From Cryobacterium sp. N22 (lineage in GTDB: Bacteria > Actinomycetota > Actinomycetes > Actinomycetales > Microbacteriaceae), in NCBI RefSeq assembly GCF_002929555.1, contig NZ_PJJP01000037.1, forward strand, positions 467 through 64,466: a stretch of 64,000 nt of DNA. Direction: 5' to 3'. A program made the translations under genes and the position numbers. Position 1 is the first letter of the stretch, and each line of letters opens with the position of its first letter. Below are positions 26,314-35,248 of the stretch, in pieces. The notes below the pieces were generated by a model. It was not told the DNA's origin. It worked only from the letters and a program-made list of their open reading frames with translations, and ran no database searches.

Positions 26314-26571
26314 ATGAGTATTCACAACGAGAACCCACCCTCTCCTTCCATCGACGACTGGGGTCTGGAGCCCCTGATGGACGTTGCCGAGCTGGCGGCC
26401 TACCTGGGCATTCCGATCTCCACGGTCTACGACTGGCGGGTTCGCGGCAAAGGCCCCGCCGCGTACCGGTTCGGCAAGCACCTCAAGTTCGCCATCTCCG
26501 ATGTGCGGGCCTGGATCGCCCAACAGCGGGAACCCACCTCCAGCTCGCCGAGGCATCCCGATCGGCGGTGA
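26314..26571 (+). CDS. AlpA/MerR-type helix-turn-helix protein, probable excisionase
   Basis: The 85-residue protein contains the winged helix-turn-helix PLMDVAELAAYLGIPISTVYDW followed (after RVRGKGPAAYRFGKHLKF) by DVRAWIAQQ, the pattern of HTH_17/excisionase-family DNA-binding proteins. It is encoded 6 bases before the integrase gene and just inside the tRNA attachment site, the typical place for a recombination directionality factor. It could also act as a transcription activator of the integrase. Confidence 0.88.
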   Translation: MSIHNENPPSPSIDDWGLEPLMDVAELAAYLGIPISTVYDWRVRGKGPAAYRFGKHLKFAISDVRAWIAQQREPTSSSPRHPDRR

Positions 26572-26577
26572 GTTGAG

Positions 26578-27765
26578 ATGCCCCGGCAGCGGTTGACGAT
26601 CGGCACCTTCGGCGACATCAGCACCCGCCAGACGCCGAACGGACGCTACGAGGCGCGAACTCGCTACCGCGACTGGGACGGCCACGCGCGCCTGGTGCAA
26701 GGCACCGGTGCCACGGCCAAGGCCGCGGAACGGACACTGAAGGCCAAGCTCGCCGACCGGGACCTGTTCCAACCCGCCGACACGAGCTTGTCCCCGGACA
26801 GCCTGTTCAGGGACCTGGCGACCTACTGGTTGGAGGACATCGACCTGGAGGACCGGATCTCCCGGACCACCCGGAACTTGTATGAGCGCAACATGCGCAC
26901 TCTCGTCTCTCCCGCCTTCGACCACCTCGCCCTGCGCGAGATCGGCGTGGCCCGGTGCGACAAGTTCATCAAGCAGCTGGCGAAGATCTCCTACAACCGC
27001 GCCAAGCAGGCTCGGGTGGTGCTGCGGCTCGCCCTCGAGCTGGCAGTGCGGCACGAGGTCCTGCCGCGGAACCCCATGGACCACGTCGCCCGCCTGCACC
27101 GCGAGCCGCACGTCCCCGCCGCGCTCATGGCCCCGGAGGTGAATGTGATCCGTGCGGCGATTGCCCAGTGGGAGAGCGCCGTCGACCACACGTCCGGCCC
27201 CAAGCCCGACGGCCAGCTTGGCGCCATCATCGAGGTGATGCTGGGCACCTCGGCCCGGATCGGTGAGGTCCTGGCCATCCGCCGCCGAGACGTCGACATC
27301 ACCAGCCCCGTGCCGTCCATCCGATTGGCCGGCACCATCGTCAGCCGCAAGGGTGAGCAGACCTTCCGGCAGGACCACCCCAAGACCGCCAAGTCCACCC
27401 GTGTTGTCGCCATCCCGACCTTCACGTCCGACGCGGTCCGCCGGCGGCTCGCCAAGGTCGGGAGTATGGGCCTGGATGACCTGCTGTTCCAATCCCGGGA
27501 TGGCACGCCGCTGACGACGGGGAACGTGCGCCGACAACTGCGACAGGTGCTCGAGGGAGCCGGGATCAAGGGAGTGACCCCGCACATGTTCCGCCGCACG
27601 GTAGCGACCGCGGTCAACACCAACGCCAGCATCGAACTCGCCGCAGAACTGCTCGGTCACACGGACACCAGGGTCACGGTGATGCACTATATCCAACGCA
27701 GCGAACTCGTGAACCCGGCCACCGCAGCGCTTCTCGACCGGGCGTTCGCCAAGGACGAAGACTGA
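26578..27765 (+). CDS. int: Site-specific tyrosine integrase of the ICE
   Basis: The 395-residue protein has an N-terminal arm-binding region (TRYRDWDGHARLVQGTG), a SAM-like core-binding domain (FRDLATYWLEDIDLEDRIS) and the catalytic domain. Catalytic residues seen are Arg in TSARIGEVLAI, Lys in the beta-hairpin region before HPKTAKSTR, His-x-x-Arg in PHMFRRTVAT, His in LLGHTDTRVTV and Tyr in MHYIQRS. The motif HxFRR rather than HxLRH is a common mobile-element variant. It inserts and excises the element at tRNA-Pro. Confidence 0.95.
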   Translation: MPRQRLTIGTFGDISTRQTPNGRYEARTRYRDWDGHARLVQGTGATAKAAERTLKAKLADRDLFQPADTSLSPDSLFRDLATYWLEDIDLEDRISRTTRNLYERNMRTLVSPAFDHLALREIGVARCDKFIKQLAKISYNRAKQARVVLRLALELAVRHEVLPRNPMDHVARLHREPHVPAALMAPEVNVIRAAIAQWESAVDHTSGPKPDGQLGAIIEVMLGTSARIGEVLAIRRRDVDITSPVPSIRLAGTIVSRKGEQTFRQDHPKTAKSTRVVAIPTFTSDAVRRRLAKVGSMGLDDLLFQSRDGTPLTTGNVRRQLRQVLEGAGIKGVTPHMFRRTVATAVNTNASIELAAELLGHTDTRVTVMHYIQRSELVNPATAALLDRAFAKDED

Positions 27766-27766
27766 G

Positions 27767-27795
27767 CACGGTGCCGCCACGGAGGTAGCACCGTG
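27767..27795 (+). terminator. Stem-loop after the integrase gene
   Basis: CACGGTGC (27767-27774) pairs with GCACCGTG (27788-27795) two bases after the int stop. There is no T-run, so termination is probable but not certain. Confidence 0.6.
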
Positions 27796-28369
27796 ATCTC
27801 CGCGGCTCCGTCGAATCATGTGATCACGCTGGGCCTCGCCATGGTGGGTCAACGCACAGGGCCCTCTGTTGAGCGCCGGTTAGCTTCCGAACCGATGTGG
27901 AAGGACTGCTCTCTCGCCGTGAACGGCATGGTCTCGGCAATAGCGAAATCCTAAAACCCGCCACGGGAGCGGACCAGGGCGATGCCGACTGCACGGTCCC
28001 GGACGCTATGACAGATCGAGCAAGCCCCGCGAAAAGTAGCGGTGAGCGACACGCCGGTTCGCCTATATCGACAGCCTGCCGCGGCCCCAGCGCGGGATCG
28101 CTGACGCAATTGATGCGCAAACGCGCTGCAATCGGCGCTGCTGGGCTCACCTCTTCGGCGTCAAGGGCTGATCCAGTGACCGACGTGCCGGGTATCAACG
28201 TCGGGACAATTGGCATGGTGGGGCCAGGACAACTGGCCGTTTCCGCTACGGCGACATGACTTGGTCGGAAGACAGAGTGAGTCCTAGCACCCCAGCCACC
28301 TGAGTCCATCTGCGTGTGGATGTTTCTTGGTGCACGATATGGTTGCGGGAGTCCGAAGGGGGATAAGCC
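27796..28369. other. Non-coding stretch between integrase and ParA-like gene
   Basis: No gene is convincing here. The open frames at 27897-28259 (plus) and 27824-28465 (minus) have no recognisable motif and no good ribosome site. The 3' end holds the promoter of the next gene, with a TATGGT hexamer at about 28338 and the ribosome site AGGGGG at 28356-28361. It may contain decayed gene remnants. Confidence 0.5.
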
Positions 28370-29410
28370 GTGGCAACTACGATTGCGATGTTTAATAACA
28401 AGGGTGGCGTGAGCAAGACGACGACCACATTCAACCTTGGTTGGATGCTTGCGGAGCGCGGTCACACGGTCGTTTTAGTCGACGCTGACCCTCAGTGCAA
28501 TCTCACTGGCATGGTCATTGACGTAAAAGAAGAAGACGCCCTTGCGACGTTCTATAAGAACAACCCAGGACGCAATTTGAGAGATGCCTTAGAGCCTGCC
28601 TTCGCCTCTCGGCCCAAGCCGATTGAGGCTATGAATTGTGTTCCAGTAGAGGGTGTAGACAATCTCTTCTTGATCCCAGGGCATGTGGGGCTGGCTGAGG
28701 ATGAAGTGTCCTTGGGAATTGCGCAGCAGCTCTCTGAATCAGTTCAAGCCCTGAAGAATCTGCCTGGAAGTTTTCGGTATCTCTTTGACAAGACAGCTGA
28801 AGCGTACAATGCCGACTTCGTCCTGCTTGACCTGAGCCCGGGACTCGGCGCAATCAACCAAAATCTCGTCGCTACGTCGGATTACTTTATTGTCCCGGCC
28901 AGTCCGGACGTTTTCTCGGTGATGGCGCTGGAGTCGCTCTCGAGGGTACTTCCCCGGTGGCATCGTTGGGCGACGAATGCCGCACAACTCGACGCCCTGT
29001 CCGGAGCCGACTACCCGTTCCCGAAGCCGGACCTGAAATTCCTTGGCACTGTGATTCAGCGGTACCGCCTGAAGGGCGGCACTGCGACAGAGGGATTTCG
29101 TGGGTACTTCGATGAATTGGATAGGGCGGTGGAAAACATCTTGACTCCAGCACTCGCCCAAGCTGGTCTGGTCTTAGAGGCGGAAAAGTACCAGAGCGCG
29201 GGAATGGATGCTTCGCTTCGTCTGGTCAGCATCCCTGATTTCAATTCCTTGATTACAAATTCCCAACAGGCGCGTAAACCGGTATTCGCTCTCACCAAGG
29301 AAGACACAGAAAGTCGAGGATTTGTGTGGGACACGCAAAAAGCGAGCATTGACTCGTTTCGAGCGTTGTTTGAGTCTCTGGCGGAACGGATTGAGACGCT
29401 CACTACCTGA
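28370..29410 (+). CDS. ParA-like P-loop ATPase coupled to a HEPN protein
   Basis: The GTG at 28370 follows the ribosome site AGGGGG. The 346-residue protein has the deviant Walker A NNKGGVSKTTTTFNLGW, the A' motif VLVDADPQCNLTG and the Walker B-like VLLDLSPGLGAINQN, so it belongs to the ParA/MinD (AAA_31) class. The position equivalent to the second Gly of KGGVGKT is Ser, as in many ParA proteins of mobile elements. There is no adjacent parB; instead the stop overlaps the start of a HEPN-like gene (TGATG). This argues for a two-component toxin or defence module rather than for plasmid partition. It is visibly more AT-rich than its neighbours, a sign of separate origin. Confidence 0.88.
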   Translation: MATTIAMFNNKGGVSKTTTTFNLGWMLAERGHTVVLVDADPQCNLTGMVIDVKEEDALATFYKNNPGRNLRDALEPAFASRPKPIEAMNCVPVEGVDNLFLIPGHVGLAEDEVSLGIAQQLSESVQALKNLPGSFRYLFDKTAEAYNADFVLLDLSPGLGAINQNLVATSDYFIVPASPDVFSVMALESLSRVLPRWHRWATNAAQLDALSGADYPFPKPDLKFLGTVIQRYRLKGGTATEGFRGYFDELDRAVENILTPALAQAGLVLEAEKYQSAGMDASLRLVSIPDFNSLITNSQQARKPVFALTKEDTESRGFVWDTQKASIDSFRALFESLAERIETLTT

Positions 29411-30009
29411 TGACTGCACGATTGCCACACTTCATGAGTGACGTTGCGCGCGCGCGCGATATTGTGGCGCTAGGGCAAAGTATTGAGACCTTGACCGTCG
29501 GACGCGTGGATGGTTCCGACATGTACCGGGCAGCTTTGACGCAGGCGGTCTCCGCGTTGGATCACTACGTCCATGGAGTGGTCTTGGACCGGGCAACGGA
29601 CATCGTCCTTGGGCGCTCGACCACAACGGGATCTGCGGGAAAAGTCGGCATGTCCTTTAGCGCTGTGGGCCAAGTGCTATCTGCATCCACACCGGCGGAC
29701 AAGGAACTCGCGGCGCGGACCCAGGTATCAGCACGACTTTCACTCGAAACCTATCAACGATCGGACGATATCGGGGCCGCCCTGGCGATGGTGGGGATAC
29801 CCAAGGTTTGGAGTTCGGTTTTCGGTGGTGCGGCCGGATCGACCACTGTCGCCCTAGGTCTGATCGTCACACGCAGGAACCGTATCGTTCATCAATCTGA
29901 CTCTGACCCGCTGACACCCGGTGCACTCACACCGCTTCTGAGCGCTGACGCCCTTGCATCAATTGCAACCGTCGAATCGATTGTGGTGGCGATCGATTCT
30001 CACTGTTGA
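29410..30009 (+). CDS. HEPN-domain protein (RiboL-PSP/MAE_28990-like), putative RNase partner of ParA-like ATPase
   Basis: The 199-residue, largely helical protein has the N-terminal helix ALTQAVSALDHYVHGVVLDR and near residue 156 the motif VTRRNRIVHQSDSDP. This is the Rx4H catalytic motif of HEPN ribonucleases in the sequence style of the RiboL-PSP/MAE_28990 group. HEPN domains cut RNA in many toxin-antitoxin and abortive-infection systems. The start ATG is fused to the ParA-like stop, so the two proteins are probably made together and may form a complex. Nuclease activity is inferred from the motif only. Confidence 0.72.
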   Translation: MTARLPHFMSDVARARDIVALGQSIETLTVGRVDGSDMYRAALTQAVSALDHYVHGVVLDRATDIVLGRSTTTGSAGKVGMSFSAVGQVLSASTPADKELAARTQVSARLSLETYQRSDDIGAALAMVGIPKVWSSVFGGAAGSTTVALGLIVTRRNRIVHQSDSDPLTPGALTPLLSADALASIATVESIVVAIDSHC

Positions 30010-30240
30010 TGCGATGTAGCGCCGGTCGAGACGCGGCAATACCTAATTAACTACTAAAGCGAGTTGGGTACACGTGTTCAACGCTTCCGACTCTGAGACC
30101 GCATACGCTGTGATGGCGCAAACCGAGGGATCATCGTGACTCCCCGCCTTGAGTGCTCAACCGAGAACGACATTCCCAACCCGGGCGGGTAATTCGTCAG
30201 TCAAGCATTGAGAGCCCAGTACTGAATATGACTTTGAGAA

Positions 30241-31164
30241 GTGGACAACCAGATGAGCGGTGCGCATATGGCCAGTGAGGAAGCCAGCCTTCGGGCTTTG
30301 TCCCAGGCTGATCGGACGGCATTCTCGTCAGCGCTGCTCACCTTTCTCGACCAGCTAGAACCCTTAATTCGCAGGGGGTTCGGGGAAGAGCTCGCTGGGT
30401 CGAGAGCCGAACGACTAGCGAAGGGGGTCTTCCCGTCCGAATCGCAGGGACCCTACCCAGGACGCAATGCACTTGAAACCGTTCTTTTCGCGACCCTGGC
30501 CGGCATAGACCATTCTCGTCTTCTGGCACGATCTCTTTTGCATGAAGACGCGGCGTTCTCCATTGCGACTCTTGCTCGGGGCGCCGTTGAGGCGTATGCG
30601 CGCGCCTGGTGGATGTTGGAGCCCAAAGAAGATGAGGAATTGGTGGTCCGCTGGCTCTCAGCGCTCGCATCAGAGCTAGAGACGTTTGCGCGCATCAGGC
30701 CTAATGCAGTACTGCACGAGATGCGTGGGCGCAATTCTAATGCGGCGACCCAACATGTCGGAGTGCTCGATGACATCGAGCGCCTGACCGGCAGTCGCAC
30801 CCCCAGGAAGTTGAGCTACACCGCTTTGGCGGCATCGCTGGCAGACCAGTGGAAGGCCAACGGGCGCGTTGTCTACTCCGATCTATCCGGCGTAGCGCAC
30901 GGTGAATCACTCGGGATTCATTCCTTCGTGGAAGCCGACGATGACGCAGCTGCGTACCGAGTGGGATTGAGCGCACGGTGGGGCCTCATGGGCACCCAAT
31001 GGGCACTTTCAGCGTCAACGTTCGTGGGCCGCGACGTCCTTAAGATGCTAGGTACAGAGTTGCCTTCTTCGCACCCGTGCGTTGTGGCCCACAACGCTGC
31101 TGCGCAAGTGCTTGCTTCTGCGAGATTACGCATAATCGGATCCGGCACCGCACCCGCAGCCTAA
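30241..31164 (+). CDS. Hypothetical helical protein (HEPN/DUF5677-like pattern)
   Basis: The product has up to 307 residues (GTG 30241; ATG 30253 is an alternative) and is predicted to be mostly helical. Segments DAAFSIATLARGAVEAYARA and RVVYSDLSGVAHGESLG stand out; an Arg/Glu helix followed by a YSxLSxxxHG block recalls the helical-bundle families DUF5677/AbiV, which group with HEPN. I do not recognise it securely. It lies 230 bases after the ParA-HEPN pair in the same direction and is followed by the convergent transfer operon. It may be a third cargo gene of a defence type. Confidence 0.6.
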   Translation: MDNQMSGAHMASEEASLRALSQADRTAFSSALLTFLDQLEPLIRRGFGEELAGSRAERLAKGVFPSESQGPYPGRNALETVLFATLAGIDHSRLLARSLLHEDAAFSIATLARGAVEAYARAWWMLEPKEDEELVVRWLSALASELETFARIRPNAVLHEMRGRNSNAATQHVGVLDDIERLTGSRTPRKLSYTALAASLADQWKANGRVVYSDLSGVAHGESLGIHSFVEADDDAAAYRVGLSARWGLMGTQWALSASTFVGRDVLKMLGTELPSSHPCVVAHNAAAQVLASARLRIIGSGTAPAA

Positions 31165-31189
31165 CCTGACTTCGCACGGCCGACTGGGC

Positions 31190-31756
31190 TCAGGCAGGGT
31201 CAGGGCGTATCGCAAAGTCAACCTCTGCCTGGCGGCGACTTGCGACGTCTGCAAGGACGAAACGCGCGAAGTCCTCGTCGCGATTGCCTATCAGGATGTC
31301 TTCGACGGCGTCGGGAGGGGGTTCGCCTGGCCAGGCTGTCTGCCGTGTGGGGCGGTCGCGCTCGAGTCGCGTCCCCGATGTAGTTACCCAGTCGTGGAGC
31401 CGTTGGCGGGCGTCGGCGAAGTCACGGTGCCAACCGAATGGTGCCGAACCGTGTTGGTCGGGGTCGTAGGCGCAGAGCCAATGCAAGTGCAGCGCGGAGA
31501 ACTCCCAGACGAGTTCCGGGTGGCGATGCCAGAAGGGCGGCACGACGGAGGCCGGGAGTCCGTACGTCCGGCGTAGCCAATTCACCCACCGGTTGAGCTC
31601 GATCCACTCGACCTCGGCTTCGTCGGCGGTGAGTAAGTTCCAGTTGACGGGATGCGGTGGCTCAGGCGTGAGCGGGGTGTCGAGATCACCGAATGAGTCC
31701 TCAGCGAACGAGGCGTTTTGATCGTCGGGGACCCACTCGTCCAGTGGAGCTGACAT
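31190..31756 (-). CDS. DUF4913-like protein of conjugative elements
   Basis: The 188-residue product has a conserved-looking centre, ELNRWVNWLRRTYGLPASVV followed by PPFWHRHPELVWEFSALHLHW and CAYDP, which is the DUF4913 style seen in actinobacterial ICEs next to the coupling protein. Function is unknown. I chose the ATG at 31756 (AAGG 6 bases upstream); the GTG at 31768 overlaps the ssb stop. It is the last gene of the minus-strand transfer operon. Confidence 0.7.
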   Translation of the reverse strand: MSAPLDEWVPDDQNASFAEDSFGDLDTPLTPEPPHPVNWNLLTADEAEVEWIELNRWVNWLRRTYGLPASVVPPFWHRHPELVWEFSALHLHWLCAYDPDQHGSAPFGWHRDFADARQRLHDWVTTSGTRLERDRPTRQTAWPGEPPPDAVEDILIGNRDEDFARFVLADVASRRQAEVDFAIRPDPA

Positions 31757-31764
31757 GGTCGCCT

Positions 31765-32220
31765 TCACGTCCCGAGCGCGGCCGAGTGGCCCTGGGGGAG
31801 CCGGGGCGCTCGCCGCATGACCATGTGTGCAGCGGGTGCGTTCAACTCCTCTGAGGGCGCTGAGCGGCGGGCACGGTCCACCTCATAGGTCGTGCGAGCG
31901 AGGTCATGGCCGATCTTCTTCGCGACGAACTCCTCCCGGTCGATGACTTCACCGTCGCGCTCCACTTGGAATGTGCGGACGTAACCCTCGGCTACAAAAC
32001 TGTCGCCCTTGGCAAACCGTGTGAGTGCCCGGTCAGCGGTAGCCCGGTACGCGACGAGATCGTGGAAGCTTGGCTCGAGTGGGGTGAAGCCTCCTTCCTC
32101 GCGACGGAAGTGGGGCTGGCCGACGCGCACGTAGAAGCGAGTGTCGCCATTCTCCGTGACCGACTGTTGTGGCTCCGACGCGATGAAACCTGACAGCGAC
32201 TGCTGCGTGTGAAGTGTCAT
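31765..32220 (-). CDS. ssb: Single-stranded DNA-binding protein (OB-fold)
   Basis: From the ATG at 32220 (ribosome site AGGAGG 10 bases upstream) the product has 151 residues. LSGFIASEPQQSVTENGDTR, the YVRVGQPHF strand and FAKGDSFVAEGYVRTFQVER are the strands of an SSB OB-fold. The C-terminus lacks the acidic DDIPF-type tail of housekeeping SSB, as is common in element-encoded versions. It likely coats the transferred strand in the recipient or during replication. It follows the coupling protein gene. Confidence 0.8.
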   Translation of the reverse strand: MTLHTQQSLSGFIASEPQQSVTENGDTRFYVRVGQPHFRREEGGFTPLEPSFHDLVAYRATADRALTRFAKGDSFVAEGYVRTFQVERDGEVIDREEFVAKKIGHDLARTTYEVDRARRSAPSEELNAPAAHMVMRRAPRLPQGHSAALGT

Positions 32221-32363
32221 GGGACTCAACCTCCTGTAACTGGGCGGACCGGGCTGATCCGTGCTCACTACTAGGTGTGCCACCGCCTTCACGACGAAAG
32301 TGACTGCGTAAACCACCTTCAACCACAGGACCTTTTGCTGCGACGCGATGTGGGGCGACGCTG

Positions 32364-34175
32364 TCACTCCGATTGGCTGGCCGATGGCTGCGCGGGAGAC
32401 TCCGCAGGAGGCCTTCGCATCAATGCTTCGATGTCCGCTCGGTTCGCGAGCAGAGTTTTCGCATCACGACGGGCGGTCCACATCTGCAAGCTCGCGATGA
32501 CGGGCGGCGCCGCGCGGAGCATGATTAGGCCGGTTCCGAACGGGAGAGTTCTGATGGTGTCGGGAGGCATGACAGGGACGCGGCGGATGGACCGCTGCGC
32601 TGAGCGTGAACCCCGATCGCCGACGGTGGTCGAGTCAGTCGACTCATCGCGCTCGCCGATTAGTGTCGAGAGATCGTGGAGGTCTCGGGAGTTGGATGCT
32701 CCACCGAGCACGACCTTGACGATCGACGAGTCCCAGATTGTGCCGGCTGCGTTCTCGCTCCACTTCGTGCGTGCCTGTGACAGCGACTGCAGCACGGGCA
32801 TAGTGGTGATGCCTGTGCCGCCGCCTTCCGCCATCAGGTTGGGGAGCGAGGGGAGTGGCGCCAGGTTGCCGATTTCGTCGAGTGCGAGCAGCAGGGGCGG
32901 GTCGAGTCGCGCGCCCGCGCTGCGAGCGGCCAGGCGGCGGGCGGTCTCGACGAGGTCCTCCACGAAGGCCGAGACAAGGGCGGCGGAGTTGTTTGAGCCT
33001 GCACCTGTTGCGAGCAAGTACAGGGTGCTGTTGCTGCGCAGGAATTCCTCAGGGTCGAAGCTCTCGCCCTCTCCCGGTGAGACGGCATCCAGTACTCGTG
33101 GGTCGGCCAGGGCGCCGAGCGAGAGGGAAACGCCCTGCCAGATGGAGTCGCGTGTCCGTGGGTCGGCTTCCAGCATTGCCTGCAGGGAGTCGCCCCATCC
33201 AGTGGCGGCTGAGGGAGTGCTGAGGAGGATGGCGACCGCGTCGTGAGCTGCAGCCGGGTCAAGGGTCCACCGGAAGAGTTCGGCGGGCGTGCGGTGCTCG
33301 AGGGCGGCGGCGTGTAGCAACGCTTGCAGTGCAGTTCGTGTCTTGGCCTCCCAGAACCCGCCTCCATCGACACCGCCGGCCGCGAGACCAGTGCCCGCTG
33401 CCAATCCCGTTGCGCGGATCATCGCTGTGAGAGGGTCTTCGCAGCCGCGGATCGGCGACCAGCGCAGGCCCGCGGGCACTCCGAGGGCGAGCTGTTGGGG
33501 ATCGAACACTGCGACCAGCCCAGTTCTCTGGCGTGCTCGCAGTGTGGCGGTCAGGTTGTCAGGGCGGGTGGACGTGGTCACAACTGGCCCGGGGGAGTCG
33601 AGGATGGCGTTGATGACGACGTGTGCGCCTTTCCCGGAGCGCGGTGGTCCGATGACGAGAACGGAATCCTCGACGCTGGCCCAGACGTCGATACCTCGTG
33701 ACCGTCCGATGCGGTAGCCAACGTCCGCAGGCTTCGCGTTCGATAAGGCTGGACGAAGATGCGCAGCACGGCGCATGAGCGCTTTGCTGGATGCCGCTCG
33801 CAGGACATCGTTCCGTGTCGCGATTCCGGGGATGCGGTACGGATCGATCCGTGCTGCCCGCTGCGGATCGTGAAGCATCCGCCACAGCCAGGTCCCGGCT
33901 GCACAAACGACAACGACCATGATGCTAGCCGTCAGCCAGTAGGCAAGCGGGTGCAGCCCAGGAGCCTGCATGGCGACTGATGGGTTGCCCGGGTCAAGGA
34001 GAACAGAGAGTCCGGTTTCGGGCCCGCCAGCCGGTTGCGCGATACCTGTCGCCCAGGCCGCGATGGTTCCCGACAGCCGGAGGAGTAGCGCAAGTACAGC
34101 TGAACACATCAGGAGTCCGATGCCGAGGTTTGCGAGCTCGTCGCCGAGCGAGCCCTGAGTTCGGGGTGTGCTCAC
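32364..34175 (-). CDS. Type IV coupling protein, VirD4/TraG family
   Basis: The GTG at 34175 follows GGGAG and gives ~603 residues. Two N-terminal transmembrane helices (about residues 13-34 and 78-98) precede the P-loop VIGPPRSGKGAHVV (176-183). Walker B is LLALDEIGNLAPLPSLPNLM, and the following segment GGGTGITTMPVLQSLSQ is the usual coupling-protein region. The protein links the relaxase-DNA complex to the secretion channel. The Walker A has R in place of a small residue (GPPRSGKG), typical of TraG homologues. Confidence 0.93.
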   Translation of the reverse strand: MSTPRTQGSLGDELANLGIGLLMCSAVLALLLRLSGTIAAWATGIAQPAGGPETGLSVLLDPGNPSVAMQAPGLHPLAYWLTASIMVVVVCAAGTWLWRMLHDPQRAARIDPYRIPGIATRNDVLRAASSKALMRRAAHLRPALSNAKPADVGYRIGRSRGIDVWASVEDSVLVIGPPRSGKGAHVVINAILDSPGPVVTTSTRPDNLTATLRARQRTGLVAVFDPQQLALGVPAGLRWSPIRGCEDPLTAMIRATGLAAGTGLAAGGVDGGGFWEAKTRTALQALLHAAALEHRTPAELFRWTLDPAAAHDAVAILLSTPSAATGWGDSLQAMLEADPRTRDSIWQGVSLSLGALADPRVLDAVSPGEGESFDPEEFLRSNSTLYLLATGAGSNNSAALVSAFVEDLVETARRLAARSAGARLDPPLLLALDEIGNLAPLPSLPNLMAEGGGTGITTMPVLQSLSQARTKWSENAAGTIWDSSIVKVVLGGASNSRDLHDLSTLIGERDESTDSTTVGDRGSRSAQRSIRRVPVMPPDTIRTLPFGTGLIMLRAAPPVIASLQMWTARRDAKTLLANRADIEALMRRPPAESPAQPSASQSE

Positions 34176-34203
34176 CGGCGCTCTCCCTTCATCTAGAGAT
34201 CGC

Positions 34204-35199
34204 CTAGAGGCGGAGACCATTATCGGTTCGACTGAATCGTCGCGTGGGCGAGTAGGTGAACGTTCGGTCTCCTGAGAAGCCGGCCGAGGCATCCAGCAAG
34301 TCCGTCACGTCTTGTGCGTCAACCACAAGACTTGCGACTCCCTCCTGGATGAGCCGGTGGCAGCCTGCGCTCGCCGGGCTGGTGACGGGGCCAGGGACGG
34401 CGCCGACCGGTCGACCCAGGGAATGGGCTTGCGCAGCCACGTTCAGCGAACCAGATCGATGCCCAGCCTCAACGACGACAGTCGCGCCCGAGAGCGCTGC
34501 GAGGATCCGATTCCGTTGGAGGAAACGCCACCGCGTCGGAGCGGAGCCGGGCGGAAGTTCGCTCAGGAGCAGGCCGCCGCTTTGTTCGATGCGCTCGAAG
34601 AGTTGCTCGTGGCCCGCTGGGTAGAGCCGGTCGAGCCCGCCGGCCAGTACGGCGACCGTGGACCCGGGATAGGACACCGTGGCTGCTCGATGGGCTGATC
34701 CATCGATGCCATACGCACCGCCGGAAAGGATCACTCTGCCCTGCGAGGCGAGCTCTGAAGCGAGTTCGGTCGCCACCTGGCTGCCGTACGCCGTTGCGGC
34801 CCGGGAACCCACGATGGTCACGCGGCCAGGGAGGGGTGCCGAGAGTTGACTCGGGTCGCCTTTGAGCCAGAGAGCGATGGGCGCGGTGGCGCCCAGCTGC
34901 TGCAGTTCGCCGGGCCAGTCGACATCTTCCGGAGTCAGAAGCCGAATGTCGTGGAGCTCCATGTCGACATTGATGCGGTCGATCTGACCGGGGTCGATGC
35001 GGGGAGCCAGTCGCCGTCGCCAGAGTTCGCCTTCGGCAGGTTCGACGCCATTCGGAAGCCGATCGCCGGAAGTGATGAGCTGCATGGTCGCCGCTGCGCC
35101 GAGACGGGCCACTAGTGTCCCCGTAATGACGTCACTCGGCTCGGAGAGCGCCGCAAGCAACATCCTGGCTTCTCGCTCTTCGCTCACATTCTTGACCAT
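34204..35199 (-). CDS. dprA: DprA/Smf-like DNA processing protein
   Basis: The start ATG at 35199 has AAGGAG 8 bases upstream. The 331-residue protein has a short N-terminal region and the Rossmann-like DprA domain: VTIVGSRAATAYGSQVATEL, VILSGGAYGIDGSAHRAA, VAVLAGGLDRLYPAGHEQLF and VVEAGHRSGSLNVAAQA. DprA binds single-stranded DNA and loads RecA in natural transformation. Inside an ICE it probably protects or converts the incoming strand. It lies between the VirB4-like and coupling protein genes. Confidence 0.93.
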   Translation of the reverse strand: MVKNVSEEREARMLLAALSEPSDVITGTLVARLGAAATMQLITSGDRLPNGVEPAEGELWRRRLAPRIDPGQIDRINVDMELHDIRLLTPEDVDWPGELQQLGATAPIALWLKGDPSQLSAPLPGRVTIVGSRAATAYGSQVATELASELASQGRVILSGGAYGIDGSAHRAATVSYPGSTVAVLAGGLDRLYPAGHEQLFERIEQSGGLLLSELPPGSAPTRWRFLQRNRILAALSGATVVVEAGHRSGSLNVAAQAHSLGRPVGAVPGPVTSPASAGCHRLIQEGVASLVVDAQDVTDLLDASAGFSGDRTFTYSPTRRFSRTDNGLRL

Positions 35200-35248
35200 C
35201 GAAATGACTCCTTGTTCTGGGTGGAAGATCGGCTGAGGTGACGCACTG

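Noticed and set aside
27824..28465. 213-residue minus-strand frame
   Set aside because: It overlaps the start of the ParA-like gene, has no recognisable motif and no ribosome site.
28370..29410. ParA-like gene as an ICE partition gene
   Set aside because: No ParB gene or parS-like repeats are adjacent; the coupled partner is HEPN-like. The ParB-like gene at 42577-43650 is in a different operon.
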